Source: Sporomusaceae bacterium
Lineage (GTDB): Bacteria > Bacillota > Negativicutes > Sporomusales > UBA7701
NCBI GenBank assembly: GCA_031460455.1
Contig: JAVKTQ010000018.1
Span: forward strand, 1 to 64,000
Direction of reading: 5' to 3'
DNA: 64,000 nt
The translations under genes were made by a program, and so were the position numbers. Each line of letters opens with the position of its first letter. Position 1 is the first letter of the stretch. Positions 1-8,951 of this stretch are shown here, one piece after another. The notes beneath the pieces were generated by a model, which made no database searches, was not told where the DNA came from, and saw nothing but the letters and a program-made list of their open reading frames with translations.

Positions 1-123
1 CAGCTTGACGGCCGCTTTCCTGTCCTTTAGCGTAATAGCCAACGACGGACACACTTTCGTGCATATGCCGCAGCCGATACATTTTCCCGTATCGATGACG
101 GGTTTCACCGAGATGAGTTTCAT
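1..123 (-). CDS. 4Fe-4S ferredoxin-type protein, N-terminal part (runs off the window)
   Basis: The 41 visible residues start at ATG (123) behind an AAGGAGGGG ribosome site. They contain one 4Fe-4S binding motif, CIGCGICTKVCP, at about residues 15-26. The rest lies outside the window, so it may be a small ferredoxin or the start of a larger iron-sulfur subunit (2-oxoacid:acceptor oxidoreductase delta-type subunits begin similarly). Its upstream region (124-283) carries two direct copies of ATTGTCGAAC and borders the IclR regulator gene on the same strand. Confidence 0.75.
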   Translation of the reverse strand, partial: MKLISVKPVIDTGKCIGCGICTKVCPSLAITLKDRKAAVKL

Positions 124-192
124 GTTACCCCTCCTTAAAGTGTGTGGGTAGAAATTGATACCGTTCTTACGGCCGCCGTTTTAAAATCCGGC

Positions 193-276
193 ATTGTCGA
201 ACCCGGTTCCGGAATGCCGTTAAACCCGGACGCGCGGTTTTCCTTCACACATCTTCACCGTTCTATATTGTCGAAC
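193..276. repeat. pair of direct repeats ATTGTCGAAC upstream of the ferredoxin gene
   Basis: The 10-base word occurs at 193-202 and 267-276, 74 bases apart (about seven helical turns), in the 160-base gap between the ferredoxin gene and the IclR regulator gene. A candidate regulator-binding pair; assignment to the neighbouring IclR protein is inference only. Confidence 0.3.
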
Positions 277-283
277 GCCATTC

Positions 284-1066
284 TTATTTTGGACAAATAA
301 TATTGTCCCGGGTGAGCGCGGCCGAGAAGCCAAACTGAGCAGAAATAGCTTTGGCGCAGTCGATGACATCGGTGATAAGGTTGGATGAATTGTCGGTTAT
401 TAGGCGCGGCGTCGGTCCGGACAAGCTTATGGCAGCGGTCACGGCACCGAGGTGATTACGGATTGGGGCAGCAAAACAGGAAAGCCCCTCCTCGATCTCC
501 CCGTTGTCGGTGGCATAACCGATCTGACGTATCTTTTGGATATGCTCCATGAGCGCTTTGGCATCTGTTATGGTATTAGGCGTAATTGATCTGAACTGTA
601 TCCTCTTAATCAACCGACTCAATTCTTCGTCTGCGAGACCGGCAAGCAAGACCTTGCCGACGCCCGTACAATAAGCGGGGTTGCGACCGCCGATATTGCT
701 GACTATCCTGATGGATCGCGGACTGTCGACCTTGTCTATGTAGATTACCTCGTCCCCGGAGAGGACCGCAAGGTGAACCGTCTCCTCGTATTTCTTTGAC
801 AGTTCCAAAAGATACGGCATCGTGACCGCTCTGATGTCCATGTTTGCCAAAACTGCCTGTCCGAACTCAAAAAGCTTCAATCCCAAAGCATATCGGCCGG
901 TGCTCTGGTCCTGGCGAATGCATCCCATAGCCTCGAGGGTCGCGATTAACCCGTGAGCGGTGCTTTTATTCAGCCCCACACCCCTGCTTATGTCCGATAA
1001 GCGTGCCATATTATTGGCCGCAACGAACTCGAGAACCTTTATCGCCCTTGATACCGCTTGGATCAT
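284..1066 (-). CDS. IclR-family transcriptional regulator
   Basis: A 260-residue protein of normal length for the family. An N-terminal winged helix-turn-helix (about residues 5-65, recognition region LSDISRGVGLNKSTAHGLI) is followed by the IclR effector-binding domain (about 75-245). Start ATG at 1066 has GAGGT nine bases upstream. IclR proteins usually control a neighbouring catabolic operon in response to a small organic acid. Here the neighbours are a ferredoxin-type gene (downstream, same strand) and, beyond a 460-base gap, a catabolic cluster. Which of them it controls cannot be read from the sequence. Confidence 0.85.
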   Translation of the reverse strand: MIQAVSRAIKVLEFVAANNMARLSDISRGVGLNKSTAHGLIATLEAMGCIRQDQSTGRYALGLKLFEFGQAVLANMDIRAVTMPYLLELSKKYEETVHLAVLSGDEVIYIDKVDSPRSIRIVSNIGGRNPAYCTGVGKVLLAGLADEELSRLIKRIQFRSITPNTITDAKALMEHIQKIRQIGYATDNGEIEEGLSCFAAPIRNHLGAVTAAISLSGPTPRLITDNSSNLITDVIDCAKAISAQFGFSAALTRDNIICPK

Positions 1067-1223
1067 GTTGACATTACCTCAGAGTAAAAGTCGCATTTCG
1101 AAATCATATATTATTTCATATATTATTTTGTATATTATGCGATCACTGCAGAAATTCCTGCTGTGTTTTGGTACTTTTTTTGTTTTTTTATAAGTTTCGG
1201 TTTATCAGCGATTGGGGATAACA

Positions 1224-1260
1224 AAAGCATGGCTTTGCGATACATGCAAAGCCATGCTTT
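1224..1260. repeat. perfect 15-bp inverted repeat
   Basis: AAAGCATGGCTTTGC at 1224-1238 is exactly complementary to 1246-1260, with a 7-base loop. No adjacent T-run favours termination on the plus strand; on the minus strand only a short TTTTG follows. It lies upstream of the IclR gene (1066) and beyond the methyltransferase gene, so it may be an operator, a processing hairpin or a weak terminator. The rest of the gap 1067-1530 holds AT-rich TATATTAT repeats (1105-1140) near the IclR start and the terminator at 1384-1441. Confidence 0.45.
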
Positions 1261-1383
1261 GATAGCATGGCCCTTGTTGTCGTTTACCTTGGGTTAGGAA
1301 ATGGTTTCTTCTTTGCTGCGTTAGTCTATATGTGCTTCTCCGCGGGAGCCACCTTGACCTGTCAGCGTTAACTAAGACATGTC

Positions 1384-1441
1384 AAAAATAAAAAAATACA
1401 ATAGGAAACTCGTAGATTGTTACCTACGAATTTTCTATTGT
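1384..1441 (-). terminator. rho-independent terminator of the methyltransferase gene
   Basis: Arms 1398-1415 and 1424-1441 pair over 18 positions with two imperfect pairs. On the minus strand the hairpin is followed by a long T-rich run (complement of the A-run at 1384-1397). It sits 90 bases past the stop at 1531. Confidence 0.75.
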
Positions 1442-1530
1442 GTAAATATTCACTCTGAAAATGAAATGCGGGGCCCTTAATATTCAAGGGTTCGGGATAT
1501 TTGTCTCGCATGCCGCTGCCTGTGCTACAT

Positions 1531-2205
1531 CTATTTTATAGCGTACAATCCTACCTGCAAACCTGACGCCCAGAATACCTCGACAGTAGGAAAGCCCGTG
1601 TCGCGCAGTAATTCAATATGTGCCATTAATTGGATTGGGAAAAACTCAACCCCATAGCGGTTCAAATACTTTTCCACGTTCGCTGCTTCTTTCCCCTGCC
1701 TTAGCTGGGCGCGTCGCCACCACTCAATGCCTATCTGCAAACCTTTGTCGCTTCGGGGGCTTACCGTCTCAAAGGTTATGAAAACGCCGCCCCTTTTCAG
1801 CATTCGGAAGCAATTGATCGTAGCCGTCCGCCTAGTGCTGGCGTCGAAGTAATGATGGGCCAGTATCGCAGTTATCACATCGAAACTCTGATCCGGAAAG
1901 TCCATGCTTTCCGTGCCCAGAGGAAGATACTCAATCGCGCCGAATTTAGACAACTTTTCCTTCGCGATATTAAGCATCTGCGTCGCTGGATCGGCAAGGA
2001 CAAAGCGTGTGCTAGGAAAAGCCAGGATCGCTTTCTGTATTAGCGCTCCCGTACCGCCACCCGTATCAAGCCACCGGCTGGGATTAGGATTGACCACCTC
2101 AATTAGGCTAAGGGTGCTGTTATGGAAAAGATCATAGAACGGCATTGTCTTATGGATATTCTCGTCATACTCCTGAGCTGGTTGTGAAGTCTTGTTATCT
2201 CGCAT
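1531..2205 (-). CDS. class I SAM-dependent methyltransferase
   Basis: A 224-residue protein with the Rossmann methyltransferase motif I LDTGGGTG (about 46-53), the acidic end of beta-2 (LADPA) and a motif IV-like DVITAILAHHYFD. The family transfers a methyl group from S-adenosylmethionine to a small molecule; the substrate is unknown. I use ATG 2205, preceded by GGAGGTTTGGCT, rather than an open frame extending upstream, whose extra residues look non-coding. It follows the nifJ remnant on the same strand and ends in its own terminator, so it is probably a single-gene unit. Confidence 0.75.
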   Translation of the reverse strand: MRDNKTSQPAQEYDENIHKTMPFYDLFHNSTLSLIEVVNPNPSRWLDTGGGTGALIQKAILAFPSTRFVLADPATQMLNIAKEKLSKFGAIEYLPLGTESMDFPDQSFDVITAILAHHYFDASTRRTATINCFRMLKRGGVFITFETVSPRSDKGLQIGIEWWRRAQLRQGKEAANVEKYLNRYGVEFFPIQLMAHIELLRDTGFPTVEVFWASGLQVGLYAIK

Positions 2206-2379
2206 AGCCAAACCTCCTCCACCCAAAACAGCCCGACAATCATGCCGAGGATGCTGCACGCGCCGGCTTCTTTCTCCCAGACCCCAAAAATTGCAACAGG
2301 ACGTACCCGTCGGAGTTGTGTCGATATCCACCGGATATTCGGGCAGCGAGGTGAGGGGTTACGTCCTCGGTTGTGCTTA

Positions 2380-2617
<238 letters not shown>

Positions 2618-2675
2618 TTTACGCTTTACCATAGTTGAATACTTTTTCGAATTAGTTTCCTGTGGCCTCCCGGCC

Positions 2676-3446
2676 TCAGCCGGATTCTTGCTCCTTGAAT
2701 ATCTTGACGCTCCGGCTAAACGCCTGATACAACAAGCCTACGTCGGCGGCAAACGAAATGTACTGCACGCCCCAGTTTTTCCACTTGACCGCGCTCTCCG
2801 CGTCGTCGACGAAGAAGCCGATTGCCACGCCCGCCTTGCGCGCTAATTCCATATTCTTTTTCATTTCTGCCACCAGCGCAGGATGCTCTACTTGCCCGGG
2901 TATCCCCAACGAGGCGGAAAGGTCGTACGGGCCAATAAACAGGACGTCGATTCCTGGAACGGTGAGAATTTCCGATAGATTATCGATCCCTTCCTTGCCT
3001 TCGACCTGAATGATGACCGTCGTTTCCTTGTTTGCGTTGCCGAAATAGGCGAACCTGTCGGCGGCCGAATATCTGGCAGCCCGCACGTAGCGGTTGCAGC
3101 CCCGCGCCCCCTCGGGCGAAAACTTCGCCGCCCTGACTGCGGCCGTCGCTTCCGCCTTGTTGCCCACCTGCGGAATCTGCACCCCTTCGGCACCAATATC
3201 CAAAGCCTTGGCGATCAGTTCCGGTTGGTTGCCGTAAACCCTTACCACCGGACTTATCCCTGCAAGTTTGGCCGCCCGCACCATATCAACCGCCCGGTCT
3301 GAAGAAATCTCCCCATGCTCGGTGTCGATGATCGCAAAATCGAAGCCCGCCAGACCAGCGACCTCAAGCACCGCCGGATGACAGAGATTGATGAATGGTC
3401 CGAATAACTTTTCGCCGTTTTGCAGTCGTTCATTTAACAACGCCAC
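2676..3446 (-). CDS. HpcH/HpaI-family class II aldolase
   Basis: A 256-residue aldolase. Family members cleave 4-hydroxy-2-oxo acids or related hydroxy acids, releasing pyruvate, using a divalent metal. The motif DTEHG gives the catalytic His44; VEGKEG gives Glu149 and GPYDLSAS gives Asp175, matching the metal ligands of E. coli HpaI in position. Starts at GTG 3446 after AAAGGATGG. Last gene of the operon, 63 bases after leuD-like. Because the preceding genes resemble the methylitaconate-dimethylmaleate-dimethylmalate segment of nicotinate fermentation, it may replace the unrelated 2,3-dimethylmalate lyase and give pyruvate plus propionate. That role is inference. Confidence 0.85.
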   Translation of the reverse strand: MALLNERLQNGEKLFGPFINLCHPAVLEVAGLAGFDFAIIDTEHGEISSDRAVDMVRAAKLAGISPVVRVYGNQPELIAKALDIGAEGVQIPQVGNKAEATAAVRAAKFSPEGARGCNRYVRAARYSAADRFAYFGNANKETTVIIQVEGKEGIDNLSEILTVPGIDVLFIGPYDLSASLGIPGQVEHPALVAEMKKNMELARKAGVAIGFFVDDAESAVKWKNWGVQYISFAADVGLLYQAFSRSVKIFKEQESG

Positions 3447-3509
3447 AAATATCCATCCTTTCCGCTAAATGCACCGATCAAAGGCGAAAGCGCCGTTTCC
3501 AAGGCATCC

Positions 3510-4007
3510 TCACTTGGATTTAAGCTGTTTCCGCAGGTGATTGATCAGGCCGCCGTCATTGACAAGTTTCATGATGTTTTCGGGATACTTCGTGCACTGG
3601 TAGCTCTTCCCGGTAGTGATATTGCGGATAGTTCCCGCGATCGGATCGACCTCCAGCTCGTCACCGTCGTTTATCTCCGAGACACTGTTGGTGGTGAGGA
3701 CCGACAGGCCGATGTTAATGGCGTTACGGTAGAATATTCGCGCAAAAAACTCGGCGATTACAACCGCTATCCCACTGCCTTTGATAATCATCGGCGCGGT
3801 TTCGCGGCTGGAGCCTGAACCGAAGTTCTTGCCAGCCACCATAATGTCGCCGGCTCTGACTTTTTTGGGGAAGTCCGGGTCGGCGCCTTCCATGGCATGG
3901 GCGATCATTATTTCGTCGGCCAGGCCGATGTACTGCGCCGGGGAAATCAAATCGGTGTTGATGTTATCGCCGAATTTGTGGACTTTGCCGCGAATCATAT
4001 TACTCAT
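3510..4007 (-). CDS. LeuD-type small subunit of an aconitase-family dehydratase (dimethylmalate/isopropylmalate type)
   Basis: 165 residues, the short form found in two-subunit archaeal/anaerobic hydro-lyases, with the swivel-domain loop NFGSGSSRE at 61-69. It pairs with the large subunit upstream; their genes overlap by four bases (ATGA). Start ATG 4007 follows AGGAGGGTCGGAC. No other leucine-biosynthesis gene is nearby and the neighbours are an isomerase, CoA-transferases and an aldolase. A catabolic hydratase such as 2,3-dimethylmalate dehydratase (DmdB-like) or a (citra)malate-type enzyme is therefore more likely than leucine synthesis. The exact substrate is unresolved. Confidence 0.85.
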   Translation of the reverse strand: MSNMIRGKVHKFGDNINTDLISPAQYIGLADEIMIAHAMEGADPDFPKKVRAGDIMVAGKNFGSGSSRETAPMIIKGSGIAVVIAEFFARIFYRNAINIGLSVLTTNSVSEINDGDELEVDPIAGTIRNITTGKSYQCTKYPENIMKLVNDGGLINHLRKQLKSK

Positions 4008-5278
4008 GTCCGACCCTCCTTACGGTAAGCCCGCGGATCCGCCAACTTGCCTTCGATTGCCGAAGCGGCGACGGTAGCCGCCGAAGCGAGGTAGACAAAC
4101 GAATCGTTGCTGCCCATGCGGCCCTTGAAGTTGCGATTGGTCGTCGACACACAGCTCTGGCCGGCGGCGATGACACCGGAGTGCAGTCCAACGCAGGCGC
4201 CGCAGGTTGGCGCGAGGATAGTCGCTCCCGCTTCAACCAGGATATTAAGGATACCCATACTGCTCGCCTGTTTCCAGATTTCCTGCGAACTGGGCGAAAC
4301 CAGCAGTTTGCACTCGCGCGATACCTTTTTCCCTTTGAGAATTTCGGCTGCCGCCATAAGATCGGTCATCCTGCCTCCTGTGCAGGAGCCGATGTAGGCC
4401 CGCTGCATCGGCGTGCCCGCGACCTTATCGATATCAGCGACATTATCTACGGCATGCGGACAGGCTACCTGGGGCACCAAATCCTCTGCTCGGTAAGCGA
4501 GCTTCGCCAAGTAGTTGGCGTCCGCATCGCTAGCAAAAATGTAGTAGGGTTTTGTGTTGCCGATTCGGGCTAGATATTCCTCGGTGATCCTGTCGGCGGC
4601 GATCAGGCCCGCTTTGGCCCCTGCCTCGACGGCCATGTTGGAAATACACATTCTCTCGTCCATGGGCAATCTTTGAATGACGCTGCCGCTGAACTCCATC
4701 GCCAGATAAGTCGCGCCGGCGTGGCCCACATCCTTGATTGTGCGCAGAATCAGATCCTTGGCCATGACCCCTTGGGGCAGCTGGCCTTCCCATGAGACAA
4801 GGAGCGATTCAGGCACCCGCAGCCAAATTTCACCGGTCGCCAGCACGCCGAGCAGCTCGGTAGAGCCTATGCCGGTGCCAAAGCAGCCAAACGCGCCGGC
4901 GGTACAGGTATGGGAATCCGTTCCCACCAATAGCGTGCCAGGCAGATCAAAACCGTTCTCCGCCAAAATCTGATGGCAGGGCCCGACACCCTCAAAATAG
5001 TTGTCGACATTATATTCTTTGGCCCAGCGGGCGGTGAAAGCCACGGTTTCCGCCTGATGGATAGTGCCGGACGGGGCCAAATGATCGCTGATAATGACCG
5101 TTTTTCCGGGATCCCATACCCGTATGCCCAGCTCCTTCATCTCGGCGTCGATAAACCATGGGCCCAAGGCGTCGTCGCCCATGGCGCAATCGACCTTGGC
5201 GTTAATTATATCGCCCGGATTGACCTCAGGCAGTCCGGCGCACCGTGCGAGTATCTTTTCCGCTAATGTTTTTCCCAT
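4004..5278 (-). CDS. LeuC-type large subunit of an aconitase-family dehydratase
   Basis: 424 residues with the 4Fe-4S ligands Cys299 (GSCTGGRM), Cys359 and Cys362 (PTCGACVG) and the family signature GTDSHT at 119-124. The cluster-bound enzyme reversibly dehydrates a hydroxy-di- or tricarboxylate. Length and motifs match the isopropylmalate/homoaconitate/dimethylmalate dehydratase group rather than full-length aconitase. Start ATG 5278 is preceded by AAGGAGG. It sits between a CoA-transferase gene and its small-subunit gene. By context (isomerase with the Mii-type catalytic pair in the same operon) the DmdA role is the leading hypothesis. Confidence 0.87.
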   Translation of the reverse strand: MGKTLAEKILARCAGLPEVNPGDIINAKVDCAMGDDALGPWFIDAEMKELGIRVWDPGKTVIISDHLAPSGTIHQAETVAFTARWAKEYNVDNYFEGVGPCHQILAENGFDLPGTLLVGTDSHTCTAGAFGCFGTGIGSTELLGVLATGEIWLRVPESLLVSWEGQLPQGVMAKDLILRTIKDVGHAGATYLAMEFSGSVIQRLPMDERMCISNMAVEAGAKAGLIAADRITEEYLARIGNTKPYYIFASDADANYLAKLAYRAEDLVPQVACPHAVDNVADIDKVAGTPMQRAYIGSCTGGRMTDLMAAAEILKGKKVSRECKLLVSPSSQEIWKQASSMGILNILVEAGATILAPTCGACVGLHSGVIAAGQSCVSTTNRNFKGRMGSNDSFVYLASAATVAASAIEGKLADPRAYRKEGRT

Positions 5279-5346
5279 TGTCTCGATGTCCTCCTTAAAT
5301 ACATAGAAGCAGCGCCAGGGGTTACCGGCCTCCGGCCGGAAAGCGG

Positions 5347-6540
5347 CTAAAAGATGCCCTGTTTAGCCAAATCCTCATACTGCTGCACCGATATATTCAG
5401 TACTTCCTGGAGAATTTCTTGGGTATGCTGTCCCAGGAGGGGAGCTGCGGCGGCAATTTGTATCGGAGTCTCGCTCAGTTTGATCTGGTTGCCGGTAATC
5501 TTCAGGTGGCCGGCCTTGGGATGGTCTACTTCTACGAACATCTCGCGGGCGCCGGCGATATGCGGGTCGTGAGCCACCTGTTCGATAGTGTTGATCGGAG
5601 CCACCGGAACCCCTTTAGCCAGCAGCATATCGACGATTTCCTGAATGGTAAAGTCTTTCGCCCAGTCCTCTATTATCGGCTTCAGCTCCCCGTGGTTGGC
5701 TACCCGCACCGAGTTTGTGTAGAATCTCTCGTCTGTTTCCAGGTCCGGTCTGCCCATAACCTCGCAGAGCTGTCCATAGAGTTTGTCGTTGCCGGCGCCG
5801 ATGACCAGGCTACCGTCCTTGGCCTTGAAAGAATCGTAAGGATAGGAAGCCTCGTAGCGATTGCCGATCCTCTCGGGGTTTCTTCCTGTAACAAGGTATA
5901 TTTGATTAATGATCTCCAGGGCCGATACCACCGAGTCGACGAGAGCGACATCCACCTTCTGGCCTACGCCGGTGTTCTTCTTGGAGGTATACGCCGCCAA
6001 CACGCCCACAGCCATGCTGATGCCGGCCAGGACGTCGGCAATAGCGGTCCCGCTACGGGTAGGTTCCCCGCCCGGCCAGCCGGTTGTGCTCATCAGGCCG
6101 CCCATAGCCTGACCAATGATGTCGTAGCCGGCCCGGTCCTTATAGGGGCCGTAGTGGCCAAACCCGGATACGCAGCCGTAAACAATCCCAGGGTTGACCT
6201 TCTTGAGATCCTCGTATCCAAGTCCCAATCTTTCCATAACGCCCGGACGGTAGTTCTCGAGTACGATATCAGCTTTTTCGACCATCGCCAGGAAGAGTTC
6301 TTTTCCCTTGGGCGTCTTCAGATCCAGCGTAATGCTTCGCTTGTTGCGGTTCAGGTTCATATAGTAAGCGCTTTCGCCCTCGACCATCGGATAAAACCCG
6401 CGGCTGTCGTCCCCTTTTCGAGGAAGTTCAATCTTGATTACATTGGCGCCCATATCAGCCAAAAGCATCGAGCAATAGGGCCCGGCCAGAACGCGGGTTA
6501 AATCGATTACGGTAAGTCCCGCAAGAGCTCCTTTTTTCAT
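5347..6540 (-). CDS. class III (CaiB/BaiF-type) CoA-transferase
   Basis: 397 residues. The N-terminal GPYCSMLLADMGANVIKIE and the NRNKRSITLDLK segment are hallmarks of formyl-CoA transferase-like enzymes. Asp169 in SGTAIADV aligns with the catalytic aspartate that forms the mixed anhydride. It moves CoA between two carboxylic acids, so it would activate the imported acid or recycle CoA from a product. Start ATG 6540 has AGAAGGTG upstream. It lies between the PrpF/Mii-like and leuC-like genes. A second, distinct member opens the operon (11905-13113), implying two CoA-transfer steps or two acceptors. Confidence 0.9.
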   Translation of the reverse strand: MKKGALAGLTVIDLTRVLAGPYCSMLLADMGANVIKIELPRKGDDSRGFYPMVEGESAYYMNLNRNKRSITLDLKTPKGKELFLAMVEKADIVLENYRPGVMERLGLGYEDLKKVNPGIVYGCVSGFGHYGPYKDRAGYDIIGQAMGGLMSTTGWPGGEPTRSGTAIADVLAGISMAVGVLAAYTSKKNTGVGQKVDVALVDSVVSALEIINQIYLVTGRNPERIGNRYEASYPYDSFKAKDGSLVIGAGNDKLYGQLCEVMGRPDLETDERFYTNSVRVANHGELKPIIEDWAKDFTIQEIVDMLLAKGVPVAPINTIEQVAHDPHIAGAREMFVEVDHPKAGHLKITGNQIKLSETPIQIAAAAPLLGQHTQEILQEVLNISVQQYEDLAKQGIF

Positions 6541-6597
6541 TTTATCTGCACCTTCTTTTTCATTTGGCTAGCGCTGAGCAACGTACATTTCCTGACA

Positions 6598-7749
6598 TTA
6601 CTTCTTAGCAGTATAGAAGCTTTCGGGGATATAGATATAGCCGTCCATAATCGGCCTTACCGTCCGCGAGAAGAGAACTTTCTTGACGGCGACCTCCTTG
6701 GAGGTGTCGACCACGGCCTCGACCTTGATCACCCCGCTGGGGTGGCCTATACGCACGAAGCCCTTTTGGGGGTCGGCTTTGGATACTTCGTTGACGACCG
6801 TCCCAGGGATTAGCGATGCGATCGAAGTAGCCACCGAAGCGGTGCCCGGATAGGCTTTGTGCATGACGCCCGTTTTGAAGAGCGCCACCGGCCCATGAAC
6901 CAGGCGAGCGACGAAATCGATATCGTCGGCGGAAACTTTGCTGCCGGTGCCATAGGTGTTGTACTCCTTGGACTTGGAAACGACAATCGTAAATGGCAAC
7001 AGGTTCGCGTTGAGTTTGAGGGCATCAGCGATAACCTCCTGCAGTTGGCCGAACAGCTTATATTTCGCAGCCGCTTCATCGGGTATTTCCGTACCGACCA
7101 TGCCAAAATCCTCGGCCTTAATAAACGCCGAAAGATTGCCAATATCGACGACCGATACGTCGACTTTTTTCCCCAGTAGCGGGATATACACCGGCACCGT
7201 CGGCGCACCCATCGGCAGGAGTTTACCTGTAGTGCCGCCGCCGGTTTCGGAGTAATCGAGGACAACCTCGGCCCCGGTTCCCGGCACGCCGTCGATGGCG
7301 TAGTCACCGTCCACGGCCGGTTCGCCGTCGATAATCGGGACATAGGCAGTGAGCACACGATTGAGGTTGGTATTGTGGATGCGGACTTTCGTAATCGGCT
7401 CCGTCACCCGGACAAAACCTTCGCGTACGGCATACACGGCCGCGCCTGGAGAAAGGTTGCCGCAGTTGATGTCATAGCTGACTTCCGGCATCTCTACGCC
7501 GACCTGGACAAATGTATAATCTATATCCGCGTCGGGACGGGAAGGCGGTCCCATCACGCAGCATTTGCTTGTAAGCAAATCCGCGCCGCCAATTCCATCG
7601 ATCTGCCGGCGGTCCGGACTGCCGAACAGGCGGAGAATTACCTTGCCCCTTTCTTCCTTGTCGGCGGGCAACAGGTTTTCGTTGATATACAAGCCCTTGC
7701 TGGTGCCGCCGCGCATCACCAAAGCCCTGAAAGCACGTTGTTGTGCCAT
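6598..7749 (-). CDS. PrpF-family isomerase, 3-methylitaconate delta-isomerase-like
   Basis: 383 residues from ATG 7749, chosen because AGGAGGT lies eight bases upstream. An in-frame upstream ATG would add 13 unlikely residues. The family shifts a C=C bond in unsaturated di/tricarboxylates (2-methylaconitate cis-trans isomerase PrpF, 4-oxalomesaconate tautomerase, 3-methylitaconate isomerase Mii). Lys62 (GADLLTSKCC) and Cys96 (DINCGN) sit at the positions I recall for the catalytic pair of Eubacterium barkeri Mii. Together with the LeuCD-type genes downstream this resembles the methylitaconate-to-dimethylmalate steps. Substrate is inferred, family is seen. Confidence 0.85.
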   Translation of the reverse strand: MAQQRAFRALVMRGGTSKGLYINENLLPADKEERGKVILRLFGSPDRRQIDGIGGADLLTSKCCVMGPPSRPDADIDYTFVQVGVEMPEVSYDINCGNLSPGAAVYAVREGFVRVTEPITKVRIHNTNLNRVLTAYVPIIDGEPAVDGDYAIDGVPGTGAEVVLDYSETGGGTTGKLLPMGAPTVPVYIPLLGKKVDVSVVDIGNLSAFIKAEDFGMVGTEIPDEAAAKYKLFGQLQEVIADALKLNANLLPFTIVVSKSKEYNTYGTGSKVSADDIDFVARLVHGPVALFKTGVMHKAYPGTASVATSIASLIPGTVVNEVSKADPQKGFVRIGHPSGVIKVEAVVDTSKEVAVKKVLFSRTVRPIMDGYIYIPESFYTAKK

Positions 7750-7807
7750 CGCGAATGACCTCCTAGCCTCATATACGTATATTTTCATCTTCTATTGGGG
7801 GAGGGGG

Positions 7808-7848
7808 AAGGGCAAGAGGCTGCGATTAGTGATCAAACTCTTGCCCTT
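7808..7848 (-). other. intercistronic stem-loop between the TAXI receptor and isomerase genes
   Basis: AAGGGCAAGAG (7808-7818) pairs perfectly with 7838-7848. No T-run follows on the minus strand, so it is not a good terminator. Stem-loops after solute-binding-protein genes often protect the 5' part of the message and set differential expression. It lies 18 bases past the receptor stop and upstream of the isomerase ribosome site. Confidence 0.55.
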
Positions 7849-7865
7849 TGTCAAATCGGAGATGT

Positions 7866-8873
7866 TTATTTCTTCAGCAGGCCGGCCTCTTTAAAGTATC
7901 TGGCCGCCCCGGGGTGCAGGGGAACGTCGGCAGCGCCGCCCATAGCCATCTCTTTTGTCAGCGCTTTGAAGCCAGCGTCGACTTTTTTCAGTTCGTCGAG
8001 GTTCTCCCAAAAAGCTTTGGTAATTTCATAAATTTTTTGCTCGTCGGCGTCCTTATGAGCAAAGAGAACGGTAAAGCCCATCCAGGTCTTGACGTCCGTA
8101 TCCTGGCCCTTGTATGTGCCGCCGGGGATAACGCCGTATTGCATCGTGTTGTTCTGCAAGGCGTTGAATTTCTTGAATTCTGCCTCGCCGATTTCCAGCA
8201 GCCTTACCGGGATGCTGGTGGAAAGGTCGACCAGCGAAGCGTTGCCGATGCTGTAGCCATTGGCCGTTCCGTCGATAACTTTGTCCCTAAGGGCGTTGAA
8301 AGACTCGGCGGTGGTCAGTTCCAGTATCTTGAAGTCTTTCCGCGACAGGCCGTAGGCTTCGAGTATGGCCTCATTGCGGGTCGAAGTGGCTGTGGCCGGC
8401 GAATTGATGTTGAACTTCCGGCCCTTCAGATCCGGGATGGTCTTGATATCCGAGTCGGCCCGCACCACCTGGTGACCGTGTTCCACAGCCAGGGCGAACA
8501 CGAACCTCAGGTCCCCATACTCCTTGTGGTTGGCAAATTTGCCCTTCTGATGGTAGGACATATACAGATCGTTGGCAGTCTGCTGACCAAGGACGATTTC
8601 CTTGCCGGCGACCAGAACGGTGTTCTCGTTGTACCCGGCGGTTGCCTGGGCGGAGATTTCCACTGCGTTCTGTTTCTTATTGACGACGTTCGCCATCCCT
8701 ACCGCCCACTTATAAGGTCCGGAGCCGGAGCTGGAAGTGCCGACCGCCCACTTGACCTTCTTGGCCGGCTCCGGGCCTTTCTGGCCGGCATCCTGCTTGC
8801 CGCCGCATCCGGCGAGAACCAGCAACATGGCAACCAACAGAGCACCAACCAGGAAACTAACCTTTTTCATCAT
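7866..8873 (-). CDS. TAXI-family TRAP transporter solute receptor (lipoprotein)
   Basis: 335 residues from ATG 8873 (AAAGGGGC upstream; an ATG pair, so 8870 is equally possible). A signal peptide ends in the lipobox LAGC with Cys23, so the mature protein is lipid-anchored outside the membrane. It has the TAXI/NMT1-like fold features of TRAP receptors (ASSSGSGPYKWAVGMANVV near the N-terminus). It captures the substrate, usually a carboxylate, for the fused TRAP permease encoded immediately upstream. The substrate is presumably the branched di- or tricarboxylate handled by the rest of the operon. Confidence 0.88.
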   Translation of the reverse strand: MMKKVSFLVGALLVAMLLVLAGCGGKQDAGQKGPEPAKKVKWAVGTSSSGSGPYKWAVGMANVVNKKQNAVEISAQATAGYNENTVLVAGKEIVLGQQTANDLYMSYHQKGKFANHKEYGDLRFVFALAVEHGHQVVRADSDIKTIPDLKGRKFNINSPATATSTRNEAILEAYGLSRKDFKILELTTAESFNALRDKVIDGTANGYSIGNASLVDLSTSIPVRLLEIGEAEFKKFNALQNNTMQYGVIPGGTYKGQDTDVKTWMGFTVLFAHKDADEQKIYEITKAFWENLDELKKVDAGFKALTKEMAMGGAADVPLHPGAARYFKEAGLLKK

Positions 8874-8951
8874 CTTAGCCCCTTTCCAATTCGCCATATT
8901 TTTAAAGCTTTGCACTTTTGTGCCGAAATCGTTGCGCCGCCTGAAATTCAC

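Noticed and set aside
5419-6501. 360-codon open frame opposite the CoA-transferase
   Set aside because: Antisense shadow; the minus strand encodes an intact class III CoA-transferase with Asp169.
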